Source: Panopea generosa
Lineage: Eukaryota; Mollusca; Bivalvia; Adapedonta; Hiatellidae
Reading direction: 5' to 3'
Assembly: GCA_029582155.1 (NCBI GenBank)
Contig: CM055895.1
Span: 58,469,028 to 58,533,027 of the forward strand
DNA: 64,000 nt
The translations under genes were made by a program, and so were the position numbers. Below the pieces are notes generated by a model. That model was not told where the DNA came from. It saw only the letters and a list, made by a program, of their open reading frames with translations, and made no database searches. Of this stretch, positions 1-12,299 are shown piece after piece. The stretch's first letter is position 1, and each line of letters starts with the position of its first letter.

Positions 1-45
1 TGACGACATAAAAATGATGCTAAATATTTAAACAACCAAATAACA
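1..45 (+). repeat. 3' tail of SINE family A
   Basis: The first bases (GACATAAAAATGATGCTAAA followed by A/C-rich text) match the 3' end of the SINE at 30708-30943, which reads GATGACATAAAAATTACCCT and then TCAA repeats. The body lies outside the window, so only the tail is seen. Confidence 0.55.
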
Positions 46-294
46 ATCCACCCTGTCAAATCAAAGTACTGCTAGTACTAAAAGGCTTAAGGACAAAGTG
101 AATAAGACTAGAATAATCTAAAATAGCATAATGCGAGCAACGGCTGTTTAAGTACGGTATTATTGTAATAAAGGCTCTGTGTGGTTATGCTTCATTTAAC
201 TAGTAAGTGTATATGTCTTATTTGTGATTATAAACAAGCCATAATGTTCATTTTCTATTATATAATAAGTATAATGTATTAACTTTTGGATGAT

Positions 295-1895
295 AGAATG
301 GAAACCATTTGCTTGTTGGCACGACAATCAACACGTTTTATGGCGTGCCCTTTATTAGAAAGGATATTATGTACTATAAAAAAATCAAGTTATACTTTAA
401 TTGTGGTTCGACTATTAAACAAAACACTGACGAACACGAAACAATGTAGGTGGTGTACGTGTACATATTAAAAAACAACAACAACAAAACGGCACCGTCG
501 TTTGTTCCTTATACTAGCAACGTAATAACTGTATCATAGTTTGGAAGATATCCATGCAAACGGTATCGAGGTTTTGTCTTGTATTTTTGGAAGGATGTGG
601 ATATTTACAATTACATATGAGTTTCCTCACATAATTCTTGATATTAGGCAAGAATCGCACACAATTAAAACGACCTTTAATTTATTTTGTTAACCGTTTA
701 TCAATGTAAACTATAAATTCAGGCATTAGACATAATGTGTTGTCTTCGTCATCGTATTGTATTATCCATAAAACAAAACAGAACGATATGGTCAATGATT
801 CTTTTTTATGTTTTTTAAGAACATACTGTACGACATTATTTGTTATGTCAAATAGAATAAAATGTATATAGACGAAAAGCCATTGTCGTCATTATGTCGA
901 TTAAAGGAAAATTATAAAACATTGCTGTTGTGTCATTGTTTTACAGAAGATGAGTTAGTAAAAAAAAAAGAAAATAAATTTGATGATTTGGTGTGACATT
1001 ACAGGTATGCTTATTACGGGGAATATGAGGAAAACAATACATATATATATAACAATGTATGTGGCCAATTGGTAACAAAGATAGACAAAGAAAACATAGT
1101 TGTAAAATGCAATCTTAATTACAAATTTGACAACATTGAAGTTGTTGCCTAGAATAGATTATAAGAGCAAGACAGTAGACACATACATAAACACGGAAGA
1201 GATGTAAGGAACTAGACAGTCATCGCCAATTTTTCCTTTACATCGGTTTGTATCATGTTACATGTTTAGTTATGTGAGAATCAAATGCTCAGAAAATTAA
1301 AATTTTCAATATTTATTCATACGTTAAAATTAATATTGAGCTGTTAAAACAGATTCAGAAAACTTATTGAATATAAAAATGGTATTTGTAAGTTATGGTA
1401 CTATGCATCGGCCAAAGACTATTACAATTATGTACTTGCATGATCATACTGGTGTTAGAAACCACATGTGTTACCATAGACGATTGCGTACTATCTGACA
1501 AAATGAATGTTCATTTGGACGCTAATAACGTAACTAGCAACCTCCGTTTTATTGAGTTTGTTCCGGATGAGTAATGAAAACATGCAATACCTGTCGCGCT
1601 CCGTTTCACCGCGTTTATCGGTATGCTAGTCCCGAGAAACTCTGAATGATTTACATGTTTCCAAGGAATCAGAAATAAAAACAGCTCAGAACCAAAGTAG
1701 GGGTCGATTTTTTACATAAGGCTGTAGTTGAAATGTTCAACGCTATCTGACGTAGTTTTTGAAGACTTAGTTTCAAGTAAACATTTTGCCGGCCATACAA
1801 AAGAATAGTATCTTAAACAAAATATTCGGTTTGTTGTATTAATTATTGAATTAATTGAGAATTATTATATATTTAGCTAATTGTATACATAATAA
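295..1895 (+). pseudogene. decayed coding-like stretch, family unknown
   Basis: Several plus-strand frames hold protein-like text broken by stops and frame changes. One frame (719-1152) has two successive runs of about 46 and 51 codons separated by one stop, with residues such as KIDKENIVVKCNLNYKFDNI. A 59-codon ORF at 1395-1574 ends in NLRFIEFVPDE, and a short frame near 1578 shows a CNTCRAPFH cysteine pair. Stops every dozen codons are expected at this base composition, so these runs are longer than chance suggests but not proof. I do not recognise the family. A decayed mobile element, an old integrated AT-rich viral gene or a host pseudogene are all possible. Confidence 0.3.
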
Positions 1896-1899
1896 TAAA

Positions 1900-4800
1900 A
1901 AAAACTAAGCTAGAGAATATAACAAATCAAAACTGAAACCTAGCTTACGTAGGTTTTGGTATTGCAAAAAAATAATATTCGGATAAACATACCATAGATT
2001 ATTCATTTTTTCGTTTTGTATCTTTTTTTTATCTATAACGTTTTATTCTTTATAAATCATATTGTATGTCAGCGTGTGTTCCTTATGGCATCTCATGACC
2101 TAAATCGTAGGTCCAATCCCTGTTATCTATATATCTAAGATTATATATATCGTAGAGGGAAGTTTTGTCTGATATTTCCGGCAGACGGCATTTTCTAATC
2201 ACGTGCATGGTTATCTGAAGCCAGACACGTGCTCTAAGGTCTTCCTCCGATATTTAAACAGACGCCCACCCATGATGTTGTTTTAAAATTCAATACATCT
2301 TAATTAAAACTAGCATAAAAAAGATTGTTTCATACTTAGTTAATGTTTGTTCTATCTTACCTATATTAAATCATAGAGATAAGTTTTTATGCATAGAATA
2401 TTTCATGTTTTATACAGTTTTTAAGAACTGTATTATGCGGTGTTTAATGTCGCTTTAAACAAACTTTTTCTGAAATATCAATGTTGTATATTATAGACAG
2501 TGGTTTAAACGTACCTTAATGTATCACGTCACAATTATATTACATAATCATCCCCAAACCACCTTATTGTGTAAGAGGACTGACCAGTCCGTAATACTGG
2601 TAAGAAAAGAGATGTTATGATTTACAAAACTTTTGTATGACTAGGTCGAATGTCAAAAATTGAAATTTCCCTCATAAAAATGAAGGAAGCGTCTGTGTAA
2701 ATCGAATCAGTTATTAAGAATAAAACATTTATTTTTCAATTTATTTTAAGATATAATCTTCACTATTGAGACATTAAGGGCAACTTTGCTTAAAAAGCCT
2801 ACTGGACAATAATGAATTGAAAGGATCAAACTAAGCGGCCATTTCGAAAAAGAAGCAAGAAATTTATTAAAAATTAGTTTGGTTTGAATATTAAGTATTC
2901 CAAATAAACACATAAGGTTCATTAAACAATATATCCAAACCTCAGGTAGGTCTAGGTAGCCCGTGTCCGCGCTGAAACGCCAACAGTGTTCACTTGGTCG
3001 TCTTTTTGTCACCGACATTATTCCTATATCCCAATGCTAATAGTATTATTGAACAGTGCAAGCTCCTTACACAAAGAAAGACAAATCAAAACTGCGCGAA
3101 ACCGTAATAATGTATCAATGCTCACTCGCGCTGTTTTCAATTAGCATGTCTAGTTCGGCCGTGAGCAAATTATGGCAAATTCAGAGGAAGCCATAAATTA
3201 ATAACTCAGACCCTAGATTAATTATTCCTTCGAAGAAATGCGCTCATGTTGTTATATCAGCACAATAATTTATAGTTGTTAGCTTAAAAATATCCGTTAT
3301 ATGTTATTCCAGGCTAAACCTGCAACAGATTCTGGGTTTGTGTTTCCGTACTCATTAGCACGCAGTTGCTACTCCTACGAGTGTTTTGAACTGAAAGTTA
3401 AACTAGTTAAAGATGAAACGTTTTATCATAATGGCCTTTAACTTTGTTTGATAATCAAAGTTTCTGTACATTTCTCAGGAGAGCGTTTGATCTGCTAAAA
3501 ACGGTATATCTGCTTAATGTGCTGTTTCGCAGTTCATGCAAGGGATTATATCTCAGAAAAAAAAAATATAAAATATATGAAAGAAAAGTTTTTTATGTTT
3601 TCTATAGTTTATAAAAACGATATTATTCGTTTTTATTAATTAAGGGAAATGAAAGTAAACATTCATCGTTGAATGCATTAATGTAGTTCCGGTGAAGGAG
3701 AAATAGCAAATCAACATATGAAATTAAACGCCTGTCCGGGTTGTTGAGATGAAATCACAAATCATTTTCAACAATAAGGGCTTCCTTGTAATACACAACA
3801 CACATGTGCATGATGCATACTAATGTTTTTGTAAGAAAATAGTCTGGCGAAAATAGTTTACATTGTCTTGTTCTATAATGTGCGTAGGATGGTAGAGCAT
3901 CGGATTAGTGAGTATTACTATTTTAGCTGAATAAGAACTGAGGATGTATATCATAGTTCCTTATTCGAAAACGGAATAAGGAAAAAGGAATATGGAGTAA
4001 ACGTTGCGCTCATGAGTTATGATTACCATGTCGAATGTTCTAACACTCGCTCATTCGCCAACATACATACACTGCTGATATAGTGCAGTATAACCAATTA
4101 AGCATCATGATTTCTTTGAATACAAATGTTTCATACGTCACAAGACATGAGACCTTTGATAGACTTAAACTATATAGTTTCTTACCAAGGTCCATATACG
4201 CAATACATGAAACTTTGTAACAGACTGAAAATAGCTTAACAAGAAAGTGTTATAATCATGTTAAATGTATGTTTTATGCAAATTAAGAGATATTGTTTGA
4301 GATCAATAGATTGTCTTATCATAAAATATTAAACATTAAAGTTGCTTTAAATTAAAAGTTGTCTTACGTTCAATTAGTGTAGTTATGACATGAGCATAAG
4401 CATAATTAATATGTCTTATATAATAATATTTCTTGATAAATATGCCTCTAATTGTAATACAGAGCATATTAAGATAAAGTGATCGTCAGTGCCAATGCCA
4501 TTATTATTACATATTTGGTATTGTATTTAATGTATTTCTATAGGCAAAGTACCAACATTGGAAAAAGGAATTGCTTCCGTGGGGTAGTCGCATAATGGCG
4601 GTTATAAAATTAATAATCCTCGTTTCTACTTCTTTGAAAATGTATTTTCTTTATTTCAATGCTCTTTTTTTATTTGAATGGCATTATTGATGTATTTTGA
4701 ACATTTTGAAAGCATTGTCATGTTTGAATTGTGAATTTAAAAAATAAATTGATGCTAGGAAATTGGGGTATGTATACATGATTTCGGAAGTCTACTTTCA

Positions 4801-5685
4801 CTTTGTCAACAGTGTACACACTGAACAGAAAAAAAATCTGTTATATGACACATGACCCCTAATTTTCTTATCATATTTTGGTAGTGCAGAGGTTGAGAAA
4901 CAGTAAAATGTAAGTTTCACTTCTTTCATTTTGGTCTCTCTATGAATGACAAGCCTTCAAACTTTTATTATTAACTATATAATAAAGAACAAAACTCAAT
5001 GGTGGGATTACATCTTCTATATATTTGCAAACCATGCCGTATCTCAATTGTATTCTATATAAACATAATGGAAATTTGGTAAATAACGCTCAGAGATAGA
5101 TTATTACATGATAATTCTTCTAGATATGCTTCACAACTGAATGTCAGTTTTGTATTGTTATAGCGATTTGTACTCTATTTGATTCTATACCTACGGCCTT
5201 ACTTTGAATAAATCAATGAATCATTCTTTCACAAAATATTTTATTCACATAATGTATCTTCCCTTACATACATGTATATATAATCGTAATTATGTAGGAT
5301 GGACGTGATATTTCACAAGTGGTGATTGATATTATTTTTTAAATTCAGCTAATGATTCCTTATAAACGGTGCTTAAACTTATATAAGCAGTTGAAATTGT
5401 TAGTTTAATCATTACTTAACAATTTCCAAATATAAGGAAAATAGCCATATGATTAAGACCTAATTCATCGTAAGTTTAAGTGAACGCGTTCTAATTGTTT
5501 TGATTTTGCTAATCCCCATCCCTCGCACCCGTAATTAAAAGTAAAACTAACTTGAGCGATTTATTTTAATTTTTCTGCTATTAACTGTTACATTTGAAAT
5601 AATAATAGCTTTTAGGGCTTCACGATATGACTGATAATTCAGGGCACCTGTTACTGGATAATTAAAACAAAACTCAGATAATAAA
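1900..5685. other. AT-rich spacer, no gene supported
   Basis: Mostly AT-rich text without recognisable repeats or long frames. A 90-codon minus ORF at 2746-3018 has no motif I recognise. At 3481 an acceptor-like site (CATTTCTCAG) is followed by about 45 open codons starting RAFDLLKTVYLLNVLFRSS. This could be an exon, but the region is otherwise featureless, so it is only noted here. Confidence 0.3.
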
Positions 5686-5689
5686 AGTC

Positions 5690-5880
5690 ACCAACAACAA
5701 ATGACTTTAAACGGTGCAGTAGTGTAATGTTGGCCGCTGACGGCAATAGTTGTTGGTTCGATCCCGAGCTCGACCCAGTGCCTCTCATAAAACAACACTC
5801 AGTACCGGTTCTACCCAAGAAGCCGGGTCGAGAGTGGATCATATTAGCTGAGAGCTAGCATAGCAATCGAGCTAAAATAA
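5690..5880 (+). repeat. SINE family C, tRNA-derived
   Basis: A B-box-like GGTTCGATCCC at about 5754 is followed by GTGCCTCTCATAAAACAACA, CTCAGTACCGGTTCTACCC and a GCAATCGAGCTAAAATAAAC tail. The same order is found in reverse at 45175-45312 and, split by an insertion, at 50463-51075. This is the layout of a Pol III SINE: tRNA-like head, family body, short tail. A 63-codon minus ORF across it is incidental. Confidence 0.65.
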
Positions 5881-5884
5881 ACAC

Positions 5885-7110
5885 AACCCCTTTTTATGCT
5901 AATTGAACAATTATCCGTCGACGAGAATAAATTCTTAGAAAACAAAAACATCAACTGGAGCCTGTAGGTTTATGTCTCCATATAATCAAGTAAGTCTTAT
6001 TTAATTAACTTGTATATTGAACATCAGGAAACAATTCACATCTAATTAGAATAAACGATCATATATATTCAACTAGAACCGCACATATTCTACAAATTAA
6101 AATAAAAAGGCTGGACTTACATCTAGCAGAACGCTAATCATGCTGAAGGCGGACAATTTGTATTTTAAATTAGATTGATTTGATATTTAGAAATTGGTAG
6201 AAGGTCATATTTAAGAACAAGTTTTCATTTTGGAAAGTATATGGTCAATTTAATAGTCTGAAATTTTGTTTAATGGGAGTATATCAGGACAAAACGCTAT
6301 AAATGTCTTAAAAATAAAATAATTACTAAAATGGTTAAAAAGCATTTCATAATCATTTAATAAATCCAGTCCTATTGGTTTGGTATGTCAAATCAACCAA
6401 AATGTGATTAAATCGATATCTAGATTAGCGTGGTAAACTTAAAACGAAACCCCCATTCTAAAAAAAGACAACACTTAGATACTGCTTGACACGACCATCG
6501 AATCATCATTCGGATTCTCTCTAAGATGAAACAATATTACTACATGTAAACCTACACTTTTAAAATGCACTTAACGATTATATTAATGTTCAGGGCCCCA
6601 AAATAATCGGTTTACTCAATACGGAATTGCGTTATGTGATTCTAATACGCAACGAAACGAATTACAAGTTTTAGCTCCATCAATTAAAACAAATACCTTA
6701 GGTAAACTGTAATGTGTATAAAAAAAAAGAAAAGACGTAAACCTAATTAGAAATTGTAAAAATAAGAAAACAACATAAATTGCTTATGTCTATGTAAACC
6801 AGTTCCAGTATATGAAATATACGTTACACATGTGCTTTTCATTATTATTCTGCTCCTTTTTCTTTTCGGTGTATTTTTTTTTCACATAGCGATAATGCAA
6901 TTTAAAATGTTTATTTCATTTATATAAGAAGGTAAATCCACCAATCAAAATGAAAGTGTTTGCGTACAATCGCACATTCTTATATACTGATACAAAAATA
7001 TGTAACTTTATCTTTAAGAGGAGCGTTCAATGCATACAGTCACCACAGCAGCATAACATAATCTCTATATACATTACTTGTAGCGAGTAGCTTGTAGCTT
7101 ATAATTGATA
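5885..7110. other. AT-rich spacer, no gene supported
   Basis: No frame or repeat worth naming. Near 6119-6140 the minus strand shows a tiny splice-bounded segment (acceptor CCGCCTTCAG, donor GATGTAAGT) that reads MISVLLD. It is too short to call. Confidence 0.35.
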
Positions 7111-7114
7111 ACAA

Positions 7115-8850
7115 GGATCACACTTGGACTGTCCGGTAGTTAAACCTTGTTTGCTCCGACCTTGCTCTTCCCCTGGGTCACACCTGGATCGTCCGGTAGT
7201 TAAACCTGGTTTGCACCAACCTTTCATTCCCCCTGGGTCACACATGGACCGTCCAGTAGTTAAACCTGGTTTGCACCAACCTTTCATTCCCCCTGGGTCA
7301 CACCTGGACCGCCCGGTTGTTAAACCTGGTTCGCACCAACCTTGCTCTCTTCCTGGGACACACCTGGACCACCCGGTAGTTAAACCTGGTTCGCACCAAC
7401 CTTGCTCTGCTCCTGGTTCAAACCTGGACAGCCCGGTAATTAAACCTGGTTTGTACCAACCTAACTCTCCCCCTGGGTCACACCTTGACCACCCGGTAGT
7501 TAAACATGGTTCGCACCAACCTTGCTCTGCTCCTGGGTCACACCTGGACCGCCCGGTTGTTAAACCTGGTTCGCACCAACCTTGCTCTCTTCCTGGGACA
7601 CACCTGGACCACCCGGTAGTTAAACCTGGTTCGCACCAACCTTGCTCTGCTCCTGGGTCAAACCTGGACAGCCCGTTAATAAACCTGGTTTGTACCAACC
7701 TAACTCTCCCCCTGGGTCACACCTTGACCACCCGGTAGTTAAACATGGTTCGCACCAATCTTACTCTCCCCCTGGGTCACACCTGGACCGCCCGGTAGTT
7801 AAACCTGGTTCGCACCAACCTTGCTCTGCTCCTGGGTCACACCTGGACCGTCCAGTTGTTAGACCTGATTCGCACCAACCTTGCTTTCCCCGTGGGTCAC
7901 ACCTTGACCACCCGGTAGTTAAACCTGGTTCGCACCAACATTGTCTTTCCCCTGGGTCACACCTGGATCGTCCGGTAGTTAAACCTGATTTGCACCAACC
8001 TTTCATTCCCCCTGGGTCACACCTGGACCGTTCGGTAGTTAAACCTGGTTCGCACCAACCTTGCTCTGCTCCTGGGTCACACCTGGACCGTCCAGTTGTT
8101 AGACCTGATTCGCACCAACCTTGCTTTCCCCGTGGGTCACACCTTGACCACCCGGTAGTTAAACCTGGTTCGCACCAACATTGTCTTTCCACTGGGTCAC
8201 ACCTGGACCGCTCGGTAGTTAAACCTGGTTCGCACCAACCTTGCTCTGCTCCTGGGTCAAACCTGGACAGCCCGGTAATTAAACCTGGTTTGTACCAACC
8301 TTACTCTCCCCCTGGGTCACACCTTGACCACCCGGTAGTTAAACATGGTTCGCACCAACCTTGTCTTTCCGCTGGGTCACACCTGGACCACCTGGTAGTT
8401 AAGCATGGTTCGCACCAACCTTGTCTTTCCGCTGGGTCACACCTGGACCACCCGGTAGTTAAACCTGGTTCGCACCAACATTGTCTTTCCGCTGGGTCAC
8501 ACCTGGACCGCTCGGTAGTTAAACCTGGTTTGTACCAATCTTACTCCCCCCTGGGTCACACCTGGACCGTCCGGTAGTTAAACCTGGTTCGCACCAACCT
8601 TGCTTTCCCCCTGGTCACACCTGGACCGTCCAGTTGTTAGACCTGATTCGCACCAACCTTGCTTTCCCCCTGGGTCACACCTTGACCGCCCGGTAGTTAA
8701 ACCTGGTTTGTACCAATTTTACTCTTCCCCTGGGTCACACCTGGACCGTCCGGTAGTTAAACCTGGTTCGCACCAACCTCGCTCTTCCCCTGGGTCACAC
8801 CTGGACCGTCCGATAGTTAAACCTGATTCGCACCAACTTTGCTCTTCCAA
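7115..8850. repeat. 60-bp tandem array, about 29 copies
   Basis: Units of 60 bp (core TTCGCACCAACCTTGCTC, CTGGGTCACACCTGGACC, CGGTAGTTAAACC) repeat head to tail with 5-20% divergence. Because 60 is a multiple of three, the array is open on both strands. The plus strand reads a 20-residue Pro/His-rich repeat (HLDRPVVKPGSHQPCS...) over 7124-7738, 7642-8577 and 8600-8986. The minus strand reads a GWCEPGLTTGRSRCDPG repeat. Single-base losses near 7680, 8550 and 8615 break the plus frame. No start context, splice site or flanking coding sequence makes either frame convincing, so this is called a minisatellite or satellite rather than a gene. Confidence 0.95.
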
Positions 8851-8854
8851 GTCG

Positions 8855-9342
8855 TCACTTCAAACAACGATAGCATGTAAATTAAAAGAAGCTCTTACCA
8901 ATGCGACAGCATGCATACATATATTGTGCAACTTTGATACCTGTTTAAAGATATCAATGTATAATAGCTATTTTATACATTTATAAACACACTGCACTGT
9001 TATAACTACATTTACATCAACGTATTCGCTCAAATTGCATGATTAATCTCACTAAAAATCTTTTAAACACCAGCAATAATGAATTGTTCATCAAAATTGG
9101 ACGCATTTTCTGGTCAATTTAGTTCAAGTTATCGATATTATCATTAACAGTAAAGTAATGAACCATTACATATTGATTTATTGATTGTACTATTGCTAAA
9201 TAGTAAGTAGCAGGTTTCTTTATTTTTCGAATTTATAAATCGTATATTGTAATATAGCATTGACCTTATGAAACAAAATGTGTTTTCTTTCAACAAAGTT
9301 TTATTTTGTTGTTGTCGATTTTGATTATGGCGGCGTTTGATT
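8855..9342. other. AT-rich spacer
   Basis: Unique AT-rich text between the 60-bp array and the next SINE. No coding frame or repeat seen beyond the run-out of the array ORF to 8986. Confidence 0.4.
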
Positions 9343-9344
9343 TG

Positions 9345-9543
9345 GATTGGCTATTTAGGATCATTTTATGCTATTAAGGACTAACAGACGATCAGTTAAC
9401 CTAACTCCTTTTTTCAGGGATCCTGGTAGGTTAACCAGTACTATATCACACCTATTTTTGCAAGTAACTCATAACTTTCTCATTTTAATCAGTGGCGAGA
9501 GACGAATGATAATGAGACGCAATGTCGTATATCAATCACCATA
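9345..9543 (-). repeat. SINE family A, truncated
   Basis: Reads in reverse the same body as the full copy at 58629-58917: a gene-proximal GGCTAACAGACGATCAGTTA-like block, a TAACCAGTACT block, and an ACACAATGTCGT-like block. The tRNA-like head is missing, so the copy is 5'-truncated. The local 84-codon plus ORF is antisense to the SINE. Confidence 0.7.
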
Positions 9544-9667
9544 CGTTAAACTTTATTGTAAAAACAGAAACATGTTAGAATTATTATCAGCAATAATACT
9601 ATCAATCAAATGTAGAATTTGAACAAATAAAAAATCGTAACATGTTTCCACATCTTCAACGCTCAGT

Positions 9668-9792
9668 AACAAAACGGCCACTGGACAGCTTATACCTGGT
9701 TAATACGGCCACTGGAAGCTTATAATTGATGTATGCGTCAATCTAATAATACTTATAGAGGTGACCGCTTACGCAGGTTTCACTGTAATTTA
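9668..9792. repeat. MITE-like dispersed repeat fragment
   Basis: ACGGCCACTGG occurs twice, 35 bp apart, and the segment ends GGTGACCGCTTACGCAGGTT then TCACTGTAA, a terminus style common to small non-autonomous DNA elements. Only one copy is visible here, so family membership is uncertain. Confidence 0.3.
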
Positions 9793-9794
9793 TA

Positions 9795-10652
9795 TAAAAA
9801 GTATTTGTAGCAATATGATCGATCTAGCTACCCGAAGCATGTGTTTAGAATATACAATTGTTTGCATAGGGTCATACTGGATATCTCTTATTCTCAGCCA
9901 TAATTGATATTATTGTAACATACTGTTAAAAGAAAATGTGTTAAGGTAAGTTGACGGTCATGCAACGTTTATAATATACCTTGGCTAAATGCATGCCAGA
10001 CATTGTTGTTCTGGCCAGAGTATACAAAAACAATCCATTCTGCCAAGTGGGGACTAAGGAATGATGTATGCAGTCAGTTTATAAGGTAATGGTGATAGTG
10101 TTAACATAATTGTTATGAAAGCAACTAAACAACTATAGCACACTCACTATAAATATTAAACATTCATGAAATAGTTTACTTGATCGGTATAACGTTTAAT
10201 ATTTGTTTTACTATGCGCTGTATTGGCTATTGCATAAACACAAGGTTTGTCTTCAAGTACTTTCATTTCACTTAACGTATGCATTTATTTATATCAAAAT
10301 TAAGAATTATTCAAATTGAATTGCGTATCATCCTTAATATACTCGAGTACTGTGGCAAAATGACCAAAGGCCGACAACTCACGAGGCTAAAATCACAAGT
10401 ATACTCAAAGTAAAATTTACAATTTACAATTTTAATTCTACATGAATAAAATTAAGAAAATACAATAATACAATATATAAAATTTAAAGCTAATTACTCC
10501 ACACAAAATAAAACACAGCTGGTTTAAAAAATGTCTTATGATGGAATTAACACTTTCTTAACCACAAGTTCTTTCTCATACACGTTCCGTATATCTATAT
10601 CGCGATCCAAACTGCTTACATCATTTGAATGTTATACCTGTTTTTAATATAC
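9795..10652. other. AT-rich spacer
   Basis: No ORF, repeat or RNA gene recognised. Confidence 0.4.
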
Positions 10653-10654
10653 AC

Positions 10655-10975
10655 TAGACCGCGGCGTGGTCTAGTGGTAGAGCGACCACCTCGAATTCGG
10701 AAGGTCCTGGGTTCGATCCCCGGCCGGGTCATACCAAACACTTTAAAAATGGTACTAGAAGCTTCCTCACTTGACGCTCAGCATTTAGAGGAGAGTTCTA
10801 GGTCTGGTCGGCCCTGTGTCAGTATAATGTGACTGGGTTGGGTATCATACCATATGTCTGCGGCATGATACTCCAGTGTGACAGCGCTCATAATACTGTC
10901 TCAAGTAGACACCGTCGTGATATGACTGAAAATTTGTTGAAAGCGACGCTAAACACCATACAACATAAAATACAC
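10655..10975 (+). repeat. SINE family E with intact tRNA-like head
   Basis: The head at about 10658-10733 folds like a tRNA. It has an A box (TGGTCTAGTGGTAGAGC), a B box (GGTTCGATCCC) and a terminal CCGGGTC able to pair with the 5' GACC...CGG. The body continues for about 240 bp (TGTGACTGGGTTGGGTATCA, CTGCGGCATGATACTCCAG) and ends AAAGCGACGCTAAACACCA plus an A/C-rich tail. The continuous body and tail show a tRNA-derived SINE rather than a functional tRNA gene. The 67-codon ORF at 10629-10832 is an accident of the SINE. Confidence 0.8.
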
Positions 10976-10979
10976 TAAT

Positions 10980-11270
10980 ATTGTATTTAAGATACTACCA
11001 CCGCGTCCAATTTATCGTAGATTTAGCGTCAATCGTCCCTCGTGTCGATGGCTATATAAACAGGGTTATCTTCCTTAGAACTCGGGACTGAGTAATCTGG
11101 CTTTACGTCGCCTCGTACCGACTATCTTCAACTGTATTCCGATGCCAGGATCGTCAAGTCGTCCATTTAACGAGTATGTGGGTTGCTGTCACTTACACCA
11201 GCTGACTTCCTGTCACGTATATACGTCGTTAACGTTGCGGACACATATCTTGCGTACGTTTAAAAAAAAC
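10980..11270. other. spacer before mariner element
   Basis: A somewhat GC-richer stretch (11000-11260) without repeats I recognise. An 80-codon plus ORF (11142-11384) runs into the transposon end and has no recognisable domain. Confidence 0.3.
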
Positions 11271-11274
11271 TATA

Positions 11275-12297
11275 CGAGGTATGTCCCAAAAGTAATAGGA
11301 CGACCCTATCAGTTTTGTATTGAGGGTCATACATGCAAACCAATGGTATCAATGGATAGATTGACACATTTTCTATTGTTGTAAAACATCAAATCAACTT
11401 TCAGTCATCGTTAAGTTCATGCAAAAGTCACCATAGTAACGCGAGTTTAGAAGTACGGGGGACTTTGAAATTAGACGCCATTTAAAACAACAACATTGCC
11501 TTGACAACAAGCAGACAACTTCTTAATATCGTGCCAAATGTTATTAAATAACAAGGGATATAATTTCAGATCATGTGCGAATGTTGTTTAAAAATTCGAC
11601 GTTAGCGATAAACATTTGAATAGTTTGCGCAATTTCGAAATAACAAGTGCGAATTTGAATATTAAAAAAAAATGGACGACGTCACGCCTAGAATAAAAAT
11701 TTGAAATGTGGTTAAATTTGGTATTGGGTGAAATATGATCCCACAGGATACTCTGAAGTTTATTTCACACACCTCTATAACAGAAGGCATATCCGTGAGA
11801 CTTATCTATCGGTGGTTTCAAAGGTGAGACGAAAGTAACTGAACGTCAGCGATCCGGACGACAAAAATCCTGTGTGGTTTTCCTGGAATCCAAGTCAGAT
11901 CTTCGTGAAAAGCGCTTTCAGTACCTCCGGGCCGTGTGCCCGAGTGTACATTCTGTAGTTAGGATCTATGAGTCATCATAGTATGTAACATATTATACCA
12001 GAAGTGGGTGCATTACCACAAAAAATGTGTTTTGCACAGCGGTTCATACTTCAAAAAAGGAATGACTTTAATGTGAATGTCAACTTCACGTCGCGCAAAT
12101 AACGCCAAACTCCCCCCTACTTTGTTACATATACATTTTGACTTGTAAAAATAAGTATTAAATGGTGGTATACGACATTGAAATTTTGCTTGCTTATAGT
12201 TTAAATATGGAAAATTATTTATGCTAAGTTTTGTTTGGATTGCAACACTAAAAGGTACATTTCTAAATAAGTCCTATTACTTTTGGGACATACCTCG
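11275..12297 (+). mobile_element. Tc1/mariner-type transposon, internally decayed
   Basis: The ends are perfect 27-bp inverted repeats, starting CGAGGTATGTCCC at 11275 and ending at 12297 with its reverse complement. Both are flanked by TA, the Tc1/mariner target duplication. At 1,023 bp it is shorter than a typical 1.3-kb mariner. On the plus strand around 11795-11870 a frame-shifted remnant reads YRWFQR then VTERQRSGR, which fits the helix-turn-helix and linker part of a mariner transposase. No intact transposase frame remains. Perfect ends with a decayed interior suggest a deletion derivative mobilised in trans, or a fairly recent insertion. Confidence 0.88.
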
Positions 12298-12299
12298 TA

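Noticed and set aside
7099-8986. Five overlapping 128-311-codon ORFs on both strands as a repeat protein gene
   Set aside because: Both strands are open, starts lie inside repeats and frame is lost by single-base indels. Kept as a finding, not a gene.
10658-10733. Functional tRNA gene
   Set aside because: A long SINE body and tail follow directly, and no terminator-like T run follows the head. Best explained as a SINE head.
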